A stretch of 64,000 nucleotides of DNA from Siderastrea siderea (GCA_964030785.1 OZ034968.1:41810686-41874685), one strand, 5' to 3'; shown: positions 23,182 to 35,060, counted from the stretch's first letter. Made by a program: numbers and translations. The notes: a model not told the origin generated them from the letters alone.

Positions 23182-23728
23182 CCACACTCAAACTAATAAT
23201 TTTTCTGTTTAAAAAAGTGTAAATTTTATGATTATGACTGACTAGTTCAAGTCTTAAAGGTTGGAAATTGACTAGATTTCAAGAACGAATCGAGTTAGTT
23301 TAGCTACTAAAAATTTAACTTCGTCTGACGAACATGATAACATCTTGCGTGTGAATTCAATCGCTTGAATCTTCGATAAAAATCGCCACATAACCTCAAA
23401 ACAACATGCTACATCCGGTTTATTTATCGTCTTGTTTTTTGTGATAGAACAAAAGTTTCCACACTCAAACTAATAATTTTTCTGTTTAAAAAAGTGTAAA
23501 TTTTATGATTATGACTGACTAGTTCAAGTCTTAAAAGTTGGAAATTGACTAGATTTCAAGAACGAATCGAGTTAGTTTAGCTACCAAAAATTTAACTTCG
23601 TCTGACGAACATGATAACATCTTGCGTGTGAATTCAATCGCTTGAATCTTCGATAAAAATCGCCACATAACCTCAAAACAACCTGCTACATCCGGTTTAT
23701 TTATCGTCTTGTTTTTTGTGATAGAACA
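23182..23728 (+). repeat. Recent 270-bp tandem duplication
   Basis: 23182-23451 and 23459-23728 are direct copies separated by 7 bp. I see only three differences over about 270 bp (AAAGG/AAAAG, TACTAAA/TACCAAA, ACATG/ACCTG). No transposon ends are visible. Confidence 0.95.
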
Positions 23729-24483
23729 CGTTCACTATAATTGTTTAATTGAGTATATTACCCGGTATATTACCGGCATTTCACTTCCCTTCACTGGTTG
23801 AAGCTGCACGAGCGACTCCAAACAAACCTCTCTCGTTTGCATTTGAGCGACACTCATATTCTGTGCTTACGAAATAAAGTTTAACTTACCAATTACTAAC
23901 GGGTTTGCTCGTTTAATTGACCCGAAACGGAAGCAATATCTCGATAAAGTCGTTTCTTTAGATCTTCGCGTCTCACATGTAAACAGCCGCCATCTTGGAT
24001 GTTTCAAATTTTGGAACATGTACCCTACAGTGCAGGCTCGTTGTTCCAATTGTTCTAAATGTTCCAAATTTTGGAGACGAACCGCGGGGGAGTTACGCGC
24101 AAGGATGACACGCAAATTCGTGAAGCGTTCCAAATTGCTTTTTAATTTTTGCAAAAACATCAATTGTCCGGGTCTTTGTAGGCGGCTGTTTAATAATTTT
24201 GAACTTCCCGACTTCAAGTCAGCCTTGAATTCCTGAGTTTTTCCCGGCTTTGTCAAAGAAATTGTTTTCGTTTCGCTTCTGCGGCACTTTATTGAGAAAG
24301 TGCACTATTTTATAGACTATAATTGGAAGTTACAACTTGGAACTATAATTGGAAGTTACAACTTGAAGCTGGACGTCCGAAATCACAGGGACCCAGGCTC
24401 ACATCGGGACTCTTAAAAATAAAAATATAATGGTTTGTATAGGACTTTATTGTGAGTTTGATAAAGTAGTAAAAATCTACATA

Positions 24484-24711
24484 AACAGCCATTTAAATGT
24501 ACATACCTTTTGAAGTGATGTCTGTCTGTTGTTTTCTGTTTCCTGCCCTATAAACGCCATTTTAGCAAGTTTTGGTGTTCTGGATTTTTTGGTACCTGGA
24601 TTCTCCAGAACACTAAAACTTGCGGCTAAAATGGCGTTTATAGGTCACAAAACAGTCAGAAAACAACACACAGACATGACTTCATAAAGTATGTACACTG
24701 TAATGGCTGTT
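24484..24711. mobile_element. Fold-back MITE
   Basis: The inverted repeat runs from AACAGCCAT to ATGGCTGTT. Inner arms contain TATAAACGCCATTTTAGC and GCTAAAATGGCGTTTATA around a central GGTACC. The arms are about 90 bp and imperfect. Confidence 0.8.
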
Positions 24712-24941
24712 AAAAAAAATAAATAAATAAAAAAAAGGTGCTTGAAAAACGCATTTTACAACACATGGAAGTCTCAATGCTTTTTACAACAAGTTATTTA
24801 CCTAATCTAACTATAGACACTGTTAATGTAGATTTTTGCCATTTTATCGAACTCACGATAAATTCCTATACAAATCCTTATATTTTGCCCATGTTGCCTT
24901 TGAGGAGTCCTGTTGTGAACCTGCGTTCCCTGTGCCGATAT

Positions 24942-25045
24942 TAGCCTGCGAGCACCTCGCCCCACACCCTCACGGTTTGGCCCGGCGTTTGCAAGTCGCA
25001 TCTAGCGCATAAAACCCAACTAAACGAGAGCCTGCTCGCAGGCTA
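24942..25045. repeat. TAGCCTGCGAGCAGGC hairpin family, copy 2
   Basis: Ends TAGCCTGCGAGCA and GCCTGCTCGCAGGCTA. Reads as the reverse complement of 21071-21158, with CTCGTTTAGTTGGGTTTTA and GATGCGACTTGC in that orientation. Confidence 0.75.
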
Positions 25046-25870
25046 TCCCATGTTCAACCAGTATAACAAGACCAAACCTGAACTTTACAGTTGCTAAATT
25101 AGCTAATAGTTTACTAGAATGGGCCCTACTTCATCCAGCATAAAAGACTTAAGAAGAACGGTAAGGTACAAATTTCTGTCCCCGAACCTATCTTTTCTTG
25201 GTATCAAGGTTTCCACCAATCAGTTTGCACTACAGATTCCCATGGTTATACGTTACTTCCATCTTTTCACTCTTCTCAGGTCCAAAAACTCTACACCAAT
25301 AATCTCAATTTCTTAGACTTGGACGTTTCTGCCGTGATGCCTTCAAAAATCCATCTTTCTGATGATCGAAGGGATAACGCTCTTCAAGGCAAGCCAGACA
25401 TGTTGACCGCCACAAACCCTCTTTGTACAAGATGTTCAATGTTCCAACGTTCAAAAATGACAAAATTCCAAAGTCGAAAAGGAGCTCGGGAATGAGATGC
25501 AAATTTGTAAGGAGTTCTAATTTTCCCTTTGCTGCTAAAACTTCTATTTTTCTGGTTCTTACAGGCGATTTTTTTTCAATCATTTTAAACTTCCTGACTT
25601 CAAGTCCCTAAATTTCTGAGTTTTTCCTGATGTTGTTTTCGTACAAGATGTTAAATGTTCCAATGTTTCAATGTTCCAAGAATTCCAATTTACCAAAATT
25701 CTAAAAGCCTGAAAGGAGCCTGAAGATGACAAGCAAATTCGTAAAGCGCCCTAATTTTTTCCATTTTTTGCCCCAAATTCAATTTGGCTCTTACAGACGA
25801 TTTTTCCAACAATTTTGAGCTTCCTGCCTTCAAGTTCTTGAATTCGTGAGTTTTTCCCGAGGTGTTGTCT

Positions 25871-26264
25871 TTCGCACCTATAGTCAAAATAACTGCTTTG
25901 CTTTTGCTTGTGCGGCACTGGTGCAATGCGATGTGTGTCACGTTTGGTCTTTTTTTAACCCTTTTACTCCCAAGAGTGCCTAAAATCAAAATTCAAATAT
26001 AAATAGTACCTTGTGAAAGCACTGCTGACGAGGTTTCATTTGAATGGTCACGCCATAGGATTTCATCCACAGACTCAAAAGTTAGAGCCGCCTTAATTGT
26101 CTACATAACTGATTCTGGGAGTAAAAGGACTAAAGGCTCACTATGTAGAGTTACTTTAGACGAGTGTAATTTTAACCACTATAAGAGAACCAAACCTAAT
26201 TTTAACGGCCGCTACAGCAGAGAAGAACATAGTCAGATTGTACTCTAAACTTTGGATTTATCAC
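25871..26264. other. Non-coding stretch
   Basis: No gene or repeat boundary seen. Confidence 0.35.
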
Positions 26265-26650
26265 GAGTTGATAAGATAAATTGGCCACCGATGTATTGAA
26301 AGCTGACGCTTCCAGCGTTAGTCCTTCGTCAGGGTAAATCAAGGAACGTGGGTTGAGCGTGGCTTATATGGGGAGCGGAAGAGCTACACTATTGGTGGGA
26401 ACATGGCAACGTGAAAAACTGGAATAAATTAGTTGGATGAAAAGCGTTCGTTGATACCGTAAGGTTTAAGTGTGCCGTCTTGAAAAAGTGAATTTTTATT
26501 CTAGATTTTTAAGGCTTTCCGTGTAACTCTGGTGTAGGGAAAGGTCGCAAATTGTTATGTGTTAGCTAAAATGATCAGGGAGATTTGACAAATCGAAAGT
26601 TTTGTGTTTTTCACTTCCCCACTGACGCGGCACCACAGTTTCTTTAGAAA
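26265..26650 (-). mobile_element. Penelope-like element relic with GIY-YIG remnant
   Basis: On the minus strand, the C-terminal end of a GIY-YIG endonuclease domain can be read with stops (HITICDLSLH, then YTESLKNLE), matching the better copy at 47679-47924. Downstream of it is the terminal segment with CTGACGAAGGACTAACGCTG and GGTGGCCAATTTATCTTATC. The hammerhead-like core (26301-26332) has GAAG in place of GAAA, so it is probably inactive. Heavily decayed. Confidence 0.7.
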
Positions 26651-27596
26651 CTAATCTCCTTGTTTGGTTAAGACTTCCCTAGATTTCTTTCCGGGCCCGG
26701 CATTGAAATACACCTGGAAAGTTTTTGATACCAAAGTCGCTTTTCTCGGTATCAAGATTTTGAAAACCAATTGAACAGCCTATCTACCAGCACAACAGAC
26801 CTACAGTTTCCCGTGGTTATATGTTACTTTCATCTTCTCACCCTTCACACGTCAAAAGCTCTACACCCGTATCCTCAATTTCTTAGACTTTTGAATTGTG
26901 TAGTGACGACGTCAAAAATTAATCTTTCAAATTGGCAATATTAACCCCAATGGAATCAAGAAACAATTTTCGTTCAACTAATTCATTCTCGTTTTTAACC
27001 GACGACGTCGGATTATGTAGGGAGGGAAAACGGAAAAGACATCGGTTCTCAAAGAAGGCCTGGTAAGAGTCGTCAGAACGTGAAGAACGTGGATGTCCCA
27101 TCTCGACACCAGTTCTCTTCTTGTTTTTGTCCTGCGCGGCCAAAAAACGACCGAACGCACGCACGATAGGACAAAGGTACACAGGAAATTATCGAAGCTA
27201 TACGCGTAAGGTGAGTGCTGTTTGGTTTTGGCCGGACCCGACTTAACTGTCACGAAGGGAAACGCATTGAAATTCGGTAGGAGTCAATTCTTAACAAGAT
27301 ACAGTCACGGAGCGGGTTAAACTTGCCAACCCTAATCCGAAAGGAGAATTTCTGACTTTTTTTCACACGGGGAACCCTACCATTCCCGGAGACCCAGCAG
27401 CAATCAGTCGAGGTGGGGGGGGGGGGGGGGGGAGAAGAGGTCCCGACCCGAGCTATTAAAAAACATAGACGGCATTCCTGTTTTATTTTTTTCTAAGCGG
27501 CCTTTGCGTTATCGTCGATATAAAACTAAAACGTGAATTTGCTCTCAGTACCCGTCTTTTATAAGAATGTGATACAAAGTTTATTTGTTTAATATA
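26651..27596. other. Non-coding stretch with a G-run
   Basis: A G18 run at about 27415-27432. Overlapping minus-strand open frames at 26919-27253 show no motif. Nothing else supported. Confidence 0.35.
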
Positions 27597-27915
27597 TACT
27601 TTGTACAATACATGAGATATAGATTTAGTACTTCTTTATTTTTTTAGTTTACGAGCCCCGAAAGGCAGGGCGACAGAAAAAATAGTCTATAGACTCATTA
27701 AGTTGTTCTCCCCCCACGGAAATCTTTAGAAAAAGGCGAAAGATTTATGCGTGATGAAGGAAAACTAGGGTTAATAACGAAGGGCACAGGCTGGGGTTAT
27801 TTTGAACGACACGCGGAAAGCCATGTGGGACAAATCATTTCAATTAGTTCTTTTAAAGCGTTTGTGCACTGAATACACACAAAGTATTCCAACAAACAGG
27901 GACGCGAACGAAGTG
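27597..27915 (+). repeat. Dispersed module, copy a
   Basis: One of five copies of a module (others at 29555-31700, 32037-32696, 34276-34755, 37405-37990). Diagnostic words are GAGCCCCG-AAAGGCAGGGCGAC, AGACTCATT-AGTTGTTCTCC, GGCGAAAGATTTATGCGTGA and CGCGGAAAGCCATGTGG. A pyrimidine-rich tract ending in AG precedes GAGCCCC in most copies. Confidence 0.85.
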
Positions 27916-28327
27916 GACGCGGTGAAAGTTTAACATAAATTTATGTCGGGAGTTTCGAGAACGGGCCTATACAGCCCAGTAAGGGTGTTTTCGGTCGGCA
28001 AGTACACAGTAGGAATAGTGGTGGATTATCTTAGCACCTGACTCATGACGGTTAACTTCAACATAAAGGTAAATTTCGAGTGAAATATGAAAACTTGTTT
28101 CTTTCCTGGTCTCAACCAATTGTAACTGTAAACGGTGATCACTTGATGGTGATCTTTTCGCGAATTTGCTACGACAAGCGAAGATTGCACCCATCATTGA
28201 AGGAGCCCTACACTTCGTCCCCAACAGGATATAACAGACTGGATTTATTGTTATTTGTTCACTTGTCACACGTTCTTTTCTAATCCCAAATCGCAATGAA
28301 ATCGCTAGTTAAGGAAACTCTATATTA

Positions 28328-29296
28328 GCGGAGCCTGCGGACAAAGCCCGCCAGCGGAGCTCCATTGCTAAGCAAATTTGGTAACCTCTCGATCCGAGAA
28401 ATTTTGGTTGTGACGTAATAGTCACGTGACTGTCCGTCCGTCCGTCCGTCCGGACAGACTCTGCGGGAGGGGGAGGGGAGTCCCAAGACAACCCGACGGC
28501 CATCTTTTCTTGGTGGGAAATCGCACGGTGTTTTTGGGCAACCGGCGTTTTTCTTGCGGGAAATCGCATGACCATCGTCGCTTTTTAAAAAGAGGTTTCT
28601 TTAAAGGCTTAAGCTTCTTTAGCAAAACGATTGTACGAGAGTGTTGAAGTTTTATACTTGACAAAAAAAAACATCTAATATCTATAAATGGAAAGAAAAA
28701 GTTCAAATGAATACTCGTAGAAGGCGAAAAGTTCAAGTTACGAAAGCTGCCTTCAAAGGACTTCATCGCTTTGTTTTCTTCACGGCGAGAGCTTGCCCTG
28801 TTCTGAAACATAACCGAGTAAAGGAAGTTTTTAAAAGGTCTAAGGTACATGATTTTGAGTATTACGGTCAAAGAAATTACGTTTTGAAATGGAAATTTAA
28901 TTTAAAAAATTATTAGAAAACGCGTTCAGATTTGTGACAGATGTAGTCTTGAATATTTTGCCATGCTCAGCCGATTTCACTCGCGTGGACCGACCCACGA
29001 TTTTGGAAGTGTAACGCGAATTGCATTTAAGGATTAACTTACGGGTTTTCGAAAAAACTTTTTTCAAAAATGATTTCTCTGTCCATTATTTTGTGTTTGT
29101 CTTTTCATAACAGTAAGTCTAAGCACAGTCGCAAGACAACTAGCTGGGCTTCGGGCTTTTTGAGAAACACTTTTCGAATGCGAACGAGCCAAAACAAGCC
29201 CCGAAATATATTTCAGACCGAAAAGTTTCAGGTCTATTTTTGAGAAACGAACACCAGTTTATTCCTTGGCGGCTCCGCTTTTAGGCTTGGCTAAAT
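28328..29296. mobile_element. 969-bp insertion with (GTCC)n, identified by empty site
   Basis: The left boundary is after CTATATTA (28320-28327) and the right boundary before CTATATATT (29297-29305). The related uninterrupted sequence at 37300-37325 reads TTAAGGAAACTATATATTAT then GGCAACA. The inserted sequence starts GCGGAGCCTGCGGACAAAGC, carries GTGACGTAATAGTCACGTGA and a (GTCC)5 run at 28433-28452, and ends CTCCGCTTTTAGGCTTGGCT. That right end also occurs at 12346-12365 and about 35033-35052. Class unknown; no coding region supported. Confidence 0.7.
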
Positions 29297-29813
29297 CTAT
29301 ATATTGTGGCAACAATTTTCCGACGGTTTGTCACAATTTGTACTTCCGAATAAGTCTTTTTTCTGAGCTTTGGAATAAAACCCTATTTGTGAACAAAATT
29401 GTTCAAAAAAAAAAAAATAATAAAATAAAATAAAGGAAAAACCTGTTCTCTGTTTAGAAATTTCCTGGTATTAAATGAAATGAACTGGCAGGTATTCTTT
29501 GTACGGGCCCGGCTATACATCTTTCGCATCACATTCGGTACGCCAATGCACTTAAGAGTTCAATATGTACTTAGCACAATACATGAGATACCGATTTAGT
29601 GCTTCTTCTCTTTTCAGCATAGGAGCCCCGCCGAAAGGCAGGGCGACAAAAAATCTATAGACTCATTCAGTTGTTCTCCTCCACGGAAATCTTTAGTAAA
29701 AGGCGAAAGATTTATGCGTGATGAAGGAAAACTAGAGTTAATGACAAAGGGCACAAGCTGGGCTTATTTTAAGGGGGACGCGGAAAGCCATGTGGTACAA
29801 ATAATTTCAGTTA

Positions 29814-30641
29814 CCGTATTTTCTCGATTAAACGCCGGACCCCGAATAATCGCCGGGTTGAAATAAACGCCGGGTCTACAGGGCCGAGTTTAAAATAAAC
29901 GCCCCCGGCGTTTATTCGGGGTCCCGGCGTTTATTTGAGGTCCCGGCGATTATTCGAGACGAGTATATTAAATCAGGATTATCATGATTGTGTGCACAGT
30001 AGTTCCCTTTCTACCATTTTATTTGAATTTTATCCACTGATCTGATAATCAAGCCTAAACTGCCATTTACAATTGTTCTTCTAACTATAAAAACGGAAAA
30101 ACCAACGACGCATCAGGTATCGTGACAATTTCTTTTAATCATGGTAACTTTTCTGCGGTCTTGTCATCAAGCCAGGATCATCTCGAGGGTTTTTCCAGCA
30201 GTTTCTCGAATTGTTCCATAATTTTGTCTTTCTCAGAACTCATGGAGCAGGAACCTCGACACCACCTTGTTCTCAACTGCTTGCAAAGTACATTTGCTTT
30301 CGAGCAGTTGCCGATACATTTTTTCCCTGTTTCACGGACAGAAATTAACGTTGAGAAGCCCTTAATCACCGTTCCTGTCAGTGACGTTTTTTTGCGAAAT
30401 GACTGACCAAAATGATTCACTAAGATAAGACAAAGTTGGTGATATTGTTTTATATTTTTAACGTTTTTGTTGAAATTTCGTTCTTAATTCAACAAACCTC
30501 CAGTACTGCTGATCAAAAAAGTGAATGGCTGAAAAGGTCGAAAAATGCACTCAATAAATAAACGCCGGGTTCGAATAAACGCCGGGTCTACGAGGCCGAG
30601 TTTTAAATAAACGCCCCCGGCGTTTAATCGAGAAAATACGG
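29814..30641. mobile_element. 828-bp TA-target MITE, nested
   Basis: Terminal inverted repeats start CCGTATTTTCTCGATTAAAC and the right end is the complement. Inner arms carry ACGCCGGGTCTAC and AAATAAACGCCCCCGGCG. TA flanks both ends (29812-29813 and 30642-30643). The equivalent site in copies a, c and e reads TTTCAATTAGTTC or similar with a single TA, confirming a TA duplication of Tc1/mariner type. No transposase is encoded; short open frames inside (30122-30420) look random. Confidence 0.9.
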
Positions 30642-30761
30642 TAGTTCTTTTTAAAGCGCTTGCGCACTGCATACACACAAAGTATTCATACAAACAGGTA
30701 CGCGAACATAATGGAGGCATACTCAATGCTTTTATCATACAGCTAGAATTTTCGTTTTCTG

Positions 30762-31082
30762 ACAGGGAGCCCTTACATCAAATAAGTGGCCATGAATGAA
30801 ACATTGAAGTTTGTTTACCTTTGTTGTTCGTGTGTTCGATTGCGGAAGGCAGCCATTTTGAATAATTCCGACGCGGTTACCTTTTTGAAGTCTCGGGCGA
30901 GTAAATAAGATCGCCTGAGAGTAATAATAGTCCACGAACGGTTTCCGAAGGTTTGTCGGCCCCAGACCTCACAAAGATGACCGCACTGGAATTATTCAAA
31001 ATGGCCACTTTCCCCGATCAAACAGTAAGCAAACTAAACAATGTTTTATTTATGTCCGCTTATTTAATGGGAAGGCTCTCTG
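30762..31082. mobile_element. ~321-bp fold-back MITE, nested
   Basis: Ends ACAGGGAGCCCTTACATC and its diverged complement (GGGAAGGCTCTCTGT). Inner arms contain GCCATTTTGAATAATTCC and GGAATTATTCAAAATGGC. Module copies c and e lack it between CGTTTTC and TTTGGTAAGC-type sequence. Confidence 0.8.
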
Positions 31083-31178
31083 TGTTTTGTTTTGGTAAGC
31101 ACAAGCTGACAGTTTGTGTTGTTCCTACAACAACCGCAATAGGTGCGACGTGAATAGGGCACTGCGCATGCGTATTAA

Positions 31179-31579
31179 GACGATTTCCGCTCAACGTTCG
31201 AGCAGTAAGTGCAAAAATTAAGTTACCAAAAAAATACTTGCAGCACTGTCACATTTTGAGAACAGATAAGAAGAACTTATCGTTACTTTTGCTCCCAAGC
31301 TGACCCCGCGAGAGAAAATTGGATTTGAAGTTATCCATACTTCAATTAAAAAGACGCTTCATGTCAGTTCAAAACAAAATGGCGCCCGTTTTTAGCATAC
31401 TTTTACTAGATTTGAAATTAATTTTCTTGAGAATGGTTGAGAATTTCATCGCGGGGTCACTTGGGCAAGTGAACTAGAGTGAGATGTTTCAAATAGCATT
31501 CAAAATGTTACCGTGCTATGATTAGTTTTTTGGTAAATATTTTTTGCACTTATTGCTCGAACGTTGAGCGGAATCCATC
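31179..31579. mobile_element. 401-bp TTAA-flanked MITE, nested
   Basis: TTAA at 31175-31178 and 31580-31583. Arms GACGATTTCCGCTCAACGTT and the complement (GAACGTTGAGCGGAATCC). Inner sequence includes AAATGGCGCCCG. A related half-element is at 17913-18075. TTAA target choice suggests a piggyBac or Kolobok type source. Confidence 0.85.
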
Positions 31580-32036
31580 TTAATATTCTTCTCTTTTCTG
31601 TTCAAGAGACGTCGTGTTAAACAAAAATTTTCTTTCGTTATAGGTATCCTGGTACTCATGCAGGTTAGATATCTGCCAAGGAGACCAAGGATTCAAAGCA
31701 TGATGGAAACGTACTCAACGTTTAAAAGCTGCACTCTTTGTTTCTTTCTCTGACACTTTGCATTTTTTTCGTAATTTTAATCAAACAAGTCAGTTTTCAT
31801 TCGAAGTGCATCATATAAACTTTAAGCTGCTAGCGCTGTGAATGGCTAAAAATATGCTTTATCGGAGGCGATAAATCATTGAACAGTGTGATGCTTTGTT
31901 TCCGAAGTGCGTTAATTGAAGGAAAGTGTTTTAAATAAATTTCTGCAGGAATTTTCGAGTCGTGTAATATCGAATAATGTGGAAATGTGGTTTTAATTTA
32001 ATTAATAAAAAAGGCTAAGAGAAGTCATTTCATTTC

Positions 32037-32696
32037 GGCTTTTGCTTAAACTTTATTCTTTATCAAAGCGCAGGTGGAACCACACTTCGAGCAGTTGAGA
32101 ACACTCGAGAATACATTTGCTCTCCAATACCCGTCGTATCTGCTTATGCACAGAGATTCAGTGCTTTATTTCTGTTTCAGTGAGGAGCCCTGCAGGAAGG
32201 CAGGGCGACGAAAAATTAGTCTAAAGACTCATTCAGTTGTTCTCCTCCACGGAAATCTTTAGTAAAAGGCGAAAGATTTATGCGTGATGAAGGAAAACCA
32301 GAGTTGATAACAACGGGCACAAACTGAGCTTATTTTGAACGATACGCGGAAAGCCTTGTGGTACAAATAATTGCAATTAGTTCTTTTTAAAGCGCTTGCG
32401 CACTGCATACACACAAAGTATTCCAACAAACAGGAGCGCGAACATAATGGAGGCATACTCAATGCTTTCAACATAAAGCTAGAATTTTCGTTTTCTTTTG
32501 TTAAACAAATGCGGACAGTTTGTGTCGTTCCTACAACAACAACAATAGCTGCGACGTGAATACAGCACTGCATTTTCGTATTCGTCTTCTTCCCTTTTTC
32601 CTTCAAGAGAGGCCGTGTTAGACAAAAATGTTCTTTAGCTAGGTATCTTGCTACTCATGCAAGTTGTATTAGATATCCGCCAAGAAGAACAAGGTA
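32037..32696 (+). repeat. Dispersed module, copy c
   Basis: Begins with the segment CGAGCAGTTGAGAACACTCG and continues through GAGGAGCCCTGCAGGAAGG to GATATCCGCCAAGAAG, where the L2-like LINE interrupts it. The leading segment from about 31800 (GATAAATCATTGAACAGTGT) is shared with copy d. Confidence 0.8.
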
Positions 32697-34275
32697 ATTA
32701 ATTTAGTAATTAGTAATTTTGTAATCAATAATTTTTGTATTTAATATTTAACGTATTTTTGTGAATTTGTTGTGAATAAATTTGTTGTGTTTGTATTTAT
32801 TTTTTATTTATACACGGAAAAATCATCAGTACAAATACGCTAAAAAACTATTATAAAAAATATCCTAATATTATACGCTACAAAAATCAACTGATTTACA
32901 TGGTTGCCGTGTGGGAGCCTAAAGAAGAAAAGTAAGCTTTCACCTTCATTATAAAAAAACCCAGGGTGTTACATTCTCTAAGAGCCTGTGGCAGAGAATT
33001 CCATAAAGCAGCACCACTTTAAGAGGAGCTGCGCTTCAGGTACTCTGTTCTAGGCTTAGGAATATAAGTTTGTTTGTCGAGTTTCATAAGCCATAATGAG
33101 TATTAAAATTGCAAAACATATTGTGGAGATACACTGGAGTGAGATTATGTAAAGACTTAAAAACCATGATGGCCTTGTGCTTTTGTCGGTTGGAAATCAA
33201 CTTTTCCCACCCAAGTGCGTCCGGAAGAGGAGATGAACTAACTTCATAGCTATATTTTGTTATGACCCTGGCAGTACGATTTTGTAGTTTCTGAAGCTTT
33301 TCAGTTAATTGATTATTTATCCCAGACTGTGCAGCAATAATCAAAATTTGGCTTGACGAGGGAATCATAAATCTTTTTAGCTGTATCCAATGATACGAAT
33401 GGCCTAAGTCTTTTAAGGGCACCAATGCCAGAGGATATCCTTTTAGAAATTTCATCCACGTGGTTTTTCCAGGCCAATTTGTCATCTATAAAAACAACCA
33501 ATGATTTAGCTTTCTCAACTTGGCTGATATTTTTTAATTTCCTTCAATTTGGATTTGGATTTGGATTTGCTGATTGCATTGCAGTAGTAATCTTTGACGA
33601 GAGTCAATTAACATGAATTCAGTTTTGGCAATATTCAGACTTAACTTGTTCACCTGCCATTCAAGGACATTCAAGTCAGACGCAGCCAAGGTAATGTTAG
33701 TGTCATCAGCATACATTCTAGAGGAACCTTTTTTAGACAATTTGGGAGGTCGTTTATATATGAGAAAAAGTAATGGACCTAGGTTGGAACCCTGAGGAAC
33801 TCCACAAGTGATTTGTTTCGCTTGTGATAGATGACCGTTGTCCTCGCACTTCTGGCTGCGATTGCTTAAGTACGACTCAAATCACTTTAAAGAGATTCCA
33901 TTAAATCCATAGATAGAAAGCTTACGAAATAGGATGTGATGGTCAATAGTATCAAACGCCTTTTTTAGGTCAATAAAGATAACACCATTAAGCAAACCAT
34001 TGTCAATATTTACTGACCAACTATTAGTGGTTTCTAGCAGAGCTGTTACTGTACTATGTAGAGATGGAAATCCCGACTGATGGTTGCTTAATAGACCACT
34101 CTCATTAAAGTATCCATAGACTTGTTCATAGATTACTTTTTCAAATATTTTCGCGACTACGATATCACAGGTATTGGCCTGTATTGATGACATCTGACCT
34201 TACACCATTCTTAAAGATCGGCGTTACTTTAGCTGATTTCCATTCACATGGAAAAATTCCAACACGTCTTGACTA
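32697..34275 (-). mobile_element. 5'-truncated L2/CR1-like LINE
   Basis: Non-LTR element on the minus strand inserted into the module sequence. Its 3' end, near 32700-32800, is AT-rich with TTTATT-type repeats. Coding remnants fill 33084-34193. The 5' end is truncated within the reverse transcriptase. Confidence 0.8.
33084..34193 (-). pseudogene. L2/CR1-like reverse transcriptase, frameshifted
   Basis: On the minus strand the order is: an RT palm segment (SGLLSNHQSGF, then VIFIDLKKAFDTIDHHIL), a frame change, the catalytic box (MYADDTNITL), NIAKTEFMLI, a lengthened QIQIQIQIEGN stretch from a (TTGGAT)n-type expansion near 33547-33569, then DDKLAWKNHVDEISKRISSG and LRPFVSLDTAKKIYDSLVKP. Another frame change leads to QNRTARVITKYSYE and HKAIMVFKSLHNLTPVYL. 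This is the C-terminal half of a jockey-superfamily RT, in at least four frames. Confidence 0.85.
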
Positions 34276-34755
34276 GTTAAATATGTGTGTCAGTGAAGGC
34301 GATAAAGCATTGAACAGTGTGATGCGTTGGTTTCGAAGTGCACTAATTGAAAGAAAGTGTTTTGTATAGAGTGTGTTCATGACGGCCATGTTGGAGGAGC
34401 AAAACAATGAAATCTATTTGCATAAAAATAAAACTTTTTTCCCAGTGGAAACAAATTCTACTGTTTTCTCCTCCAGCATGGCCGCTGCGAACACACTCTA
34501 TAAAAGAATTTTCGAGTTCATAGAATAACGAATAATGTAGAAAAGTGGCTTTGAAAAAAGATGTAATTAAGAAAAAAGCTTAGAGGAATCGTTTTATTTC
34601 AGCTTTTGCCTTAGTTAAATTTTATATCAAAGCGCATGTAGAACCACACTTCGGGCAGTTGAGAACGCTCGAGAATACACTTGCTCTCCAATACCCGTCT
34701 TATCTGCACAAGCACTGAGATTCAGTGCTTCTTTTCTGTTTCAGTGTAGGAGCCC
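34276..34755 (+). repeat. Dispersed module, copy d (partial)
   Basis: Starts GGCGATAAAGCATTGAACAG and runs to TTTCAGTGTAGGAGCCCCG, where it switches into the dispersed repeat at 34767. It contains the MITE at 34365-34502. Confidence 0.75.
34365..34502. mobile_element. ~138-bp MITE with TATAGAGTGTGTTC ends
   Basis: Left end TATAGAGTGTGTTC, right end GAACACACTCTATA. Inner words GGCCATG-TTGGAGGAG and CTCCTCCAGCATGGCC are near-complementary. The equivalent sequence near 31945 lacks it, giving an empty site. Confidence 0.85.
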
Positions 34756-34766
34756 CGACGAGAGAT

Positions 34767-35060
34767 ACAGTGGAATCAGTGAGAAATGCGTATTTTTACA
34801 TTGAAAAGTCTGTCGAGTCGCTACCGGGAGCAACTTAAGTGGGTTCATTAGAGCAATTGTAGTTTTACAAGCACTCTTTTTCAAGTCAAAAAGTTTTCAA
34901 AAGAATGCTACGAAAAGAGCTGTCGGTGAAAGTCATGCTGACGTCTTCTCTTCTCTTCGCCAATAACTGCACAACAAAAATTTGCTGTATTTTACGGGCC
35001 AACATATAAGCATGAAAGAAAGGTGTAGAGCTCCGCTTTTAGGCTTGGCTGAATCTATAT
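34767..35060 (+). repeat. Dispersed repeat, copy 2
   Basis: Collinear with 11990-12365 but shorter; ends CTCCGCTTTTAGGCTTGGCT. Confidence 0.75.

Larger units (their letters stand above)
24037..25870 (+). repeat. Three diverged copies of a ~210-bp repeat
   Basis: Copies at about 24037-24246, 25424-25625 and 25660-25870 share, in order, GTTCCAA-type words, a GATG-AC-GCAAATTCGTAAGC segment, a TTTAATTTT-type T-rich stretch, CTTCCTGACTTCAAGT and TGAGTTTTTCCCG. A partial copy is at 35633-35740. No coding role is evident. Between the first two copies lie the two fold-back elements listed next; 25046-25423 otherwise holds nothing recognised. Confidence 0.6.
29555..31700 (+). repeat. Dispersed module, copy b, with three nested insertions
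   Basis: Module sequence is present at 29555-29811, 30644-30761, 31083-31174 and 31584-31700. It is interrupted by elements at 29814-30641, 30762-31082 and 31179-31579. The other module copies show the uninterrupted order and so define the insertion points. Confidence 0.85.

Noticed and set aside
28309..28916. Overlapping open frames on both strands (149, 88, 73 and 69 codons)
   Set aside because: They lie inside the insertion at 28328-29296, include the (GTCC)n run, and contradict each other in frame.
32259..32606. Cysteine-rich open frame resembling a secreted peptide, with a relative at 37606-37932
   Set aside because: Both lie antisense in the dispersed module and are shared only because the module is repeated. 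Frames differ in length and break in other copies.
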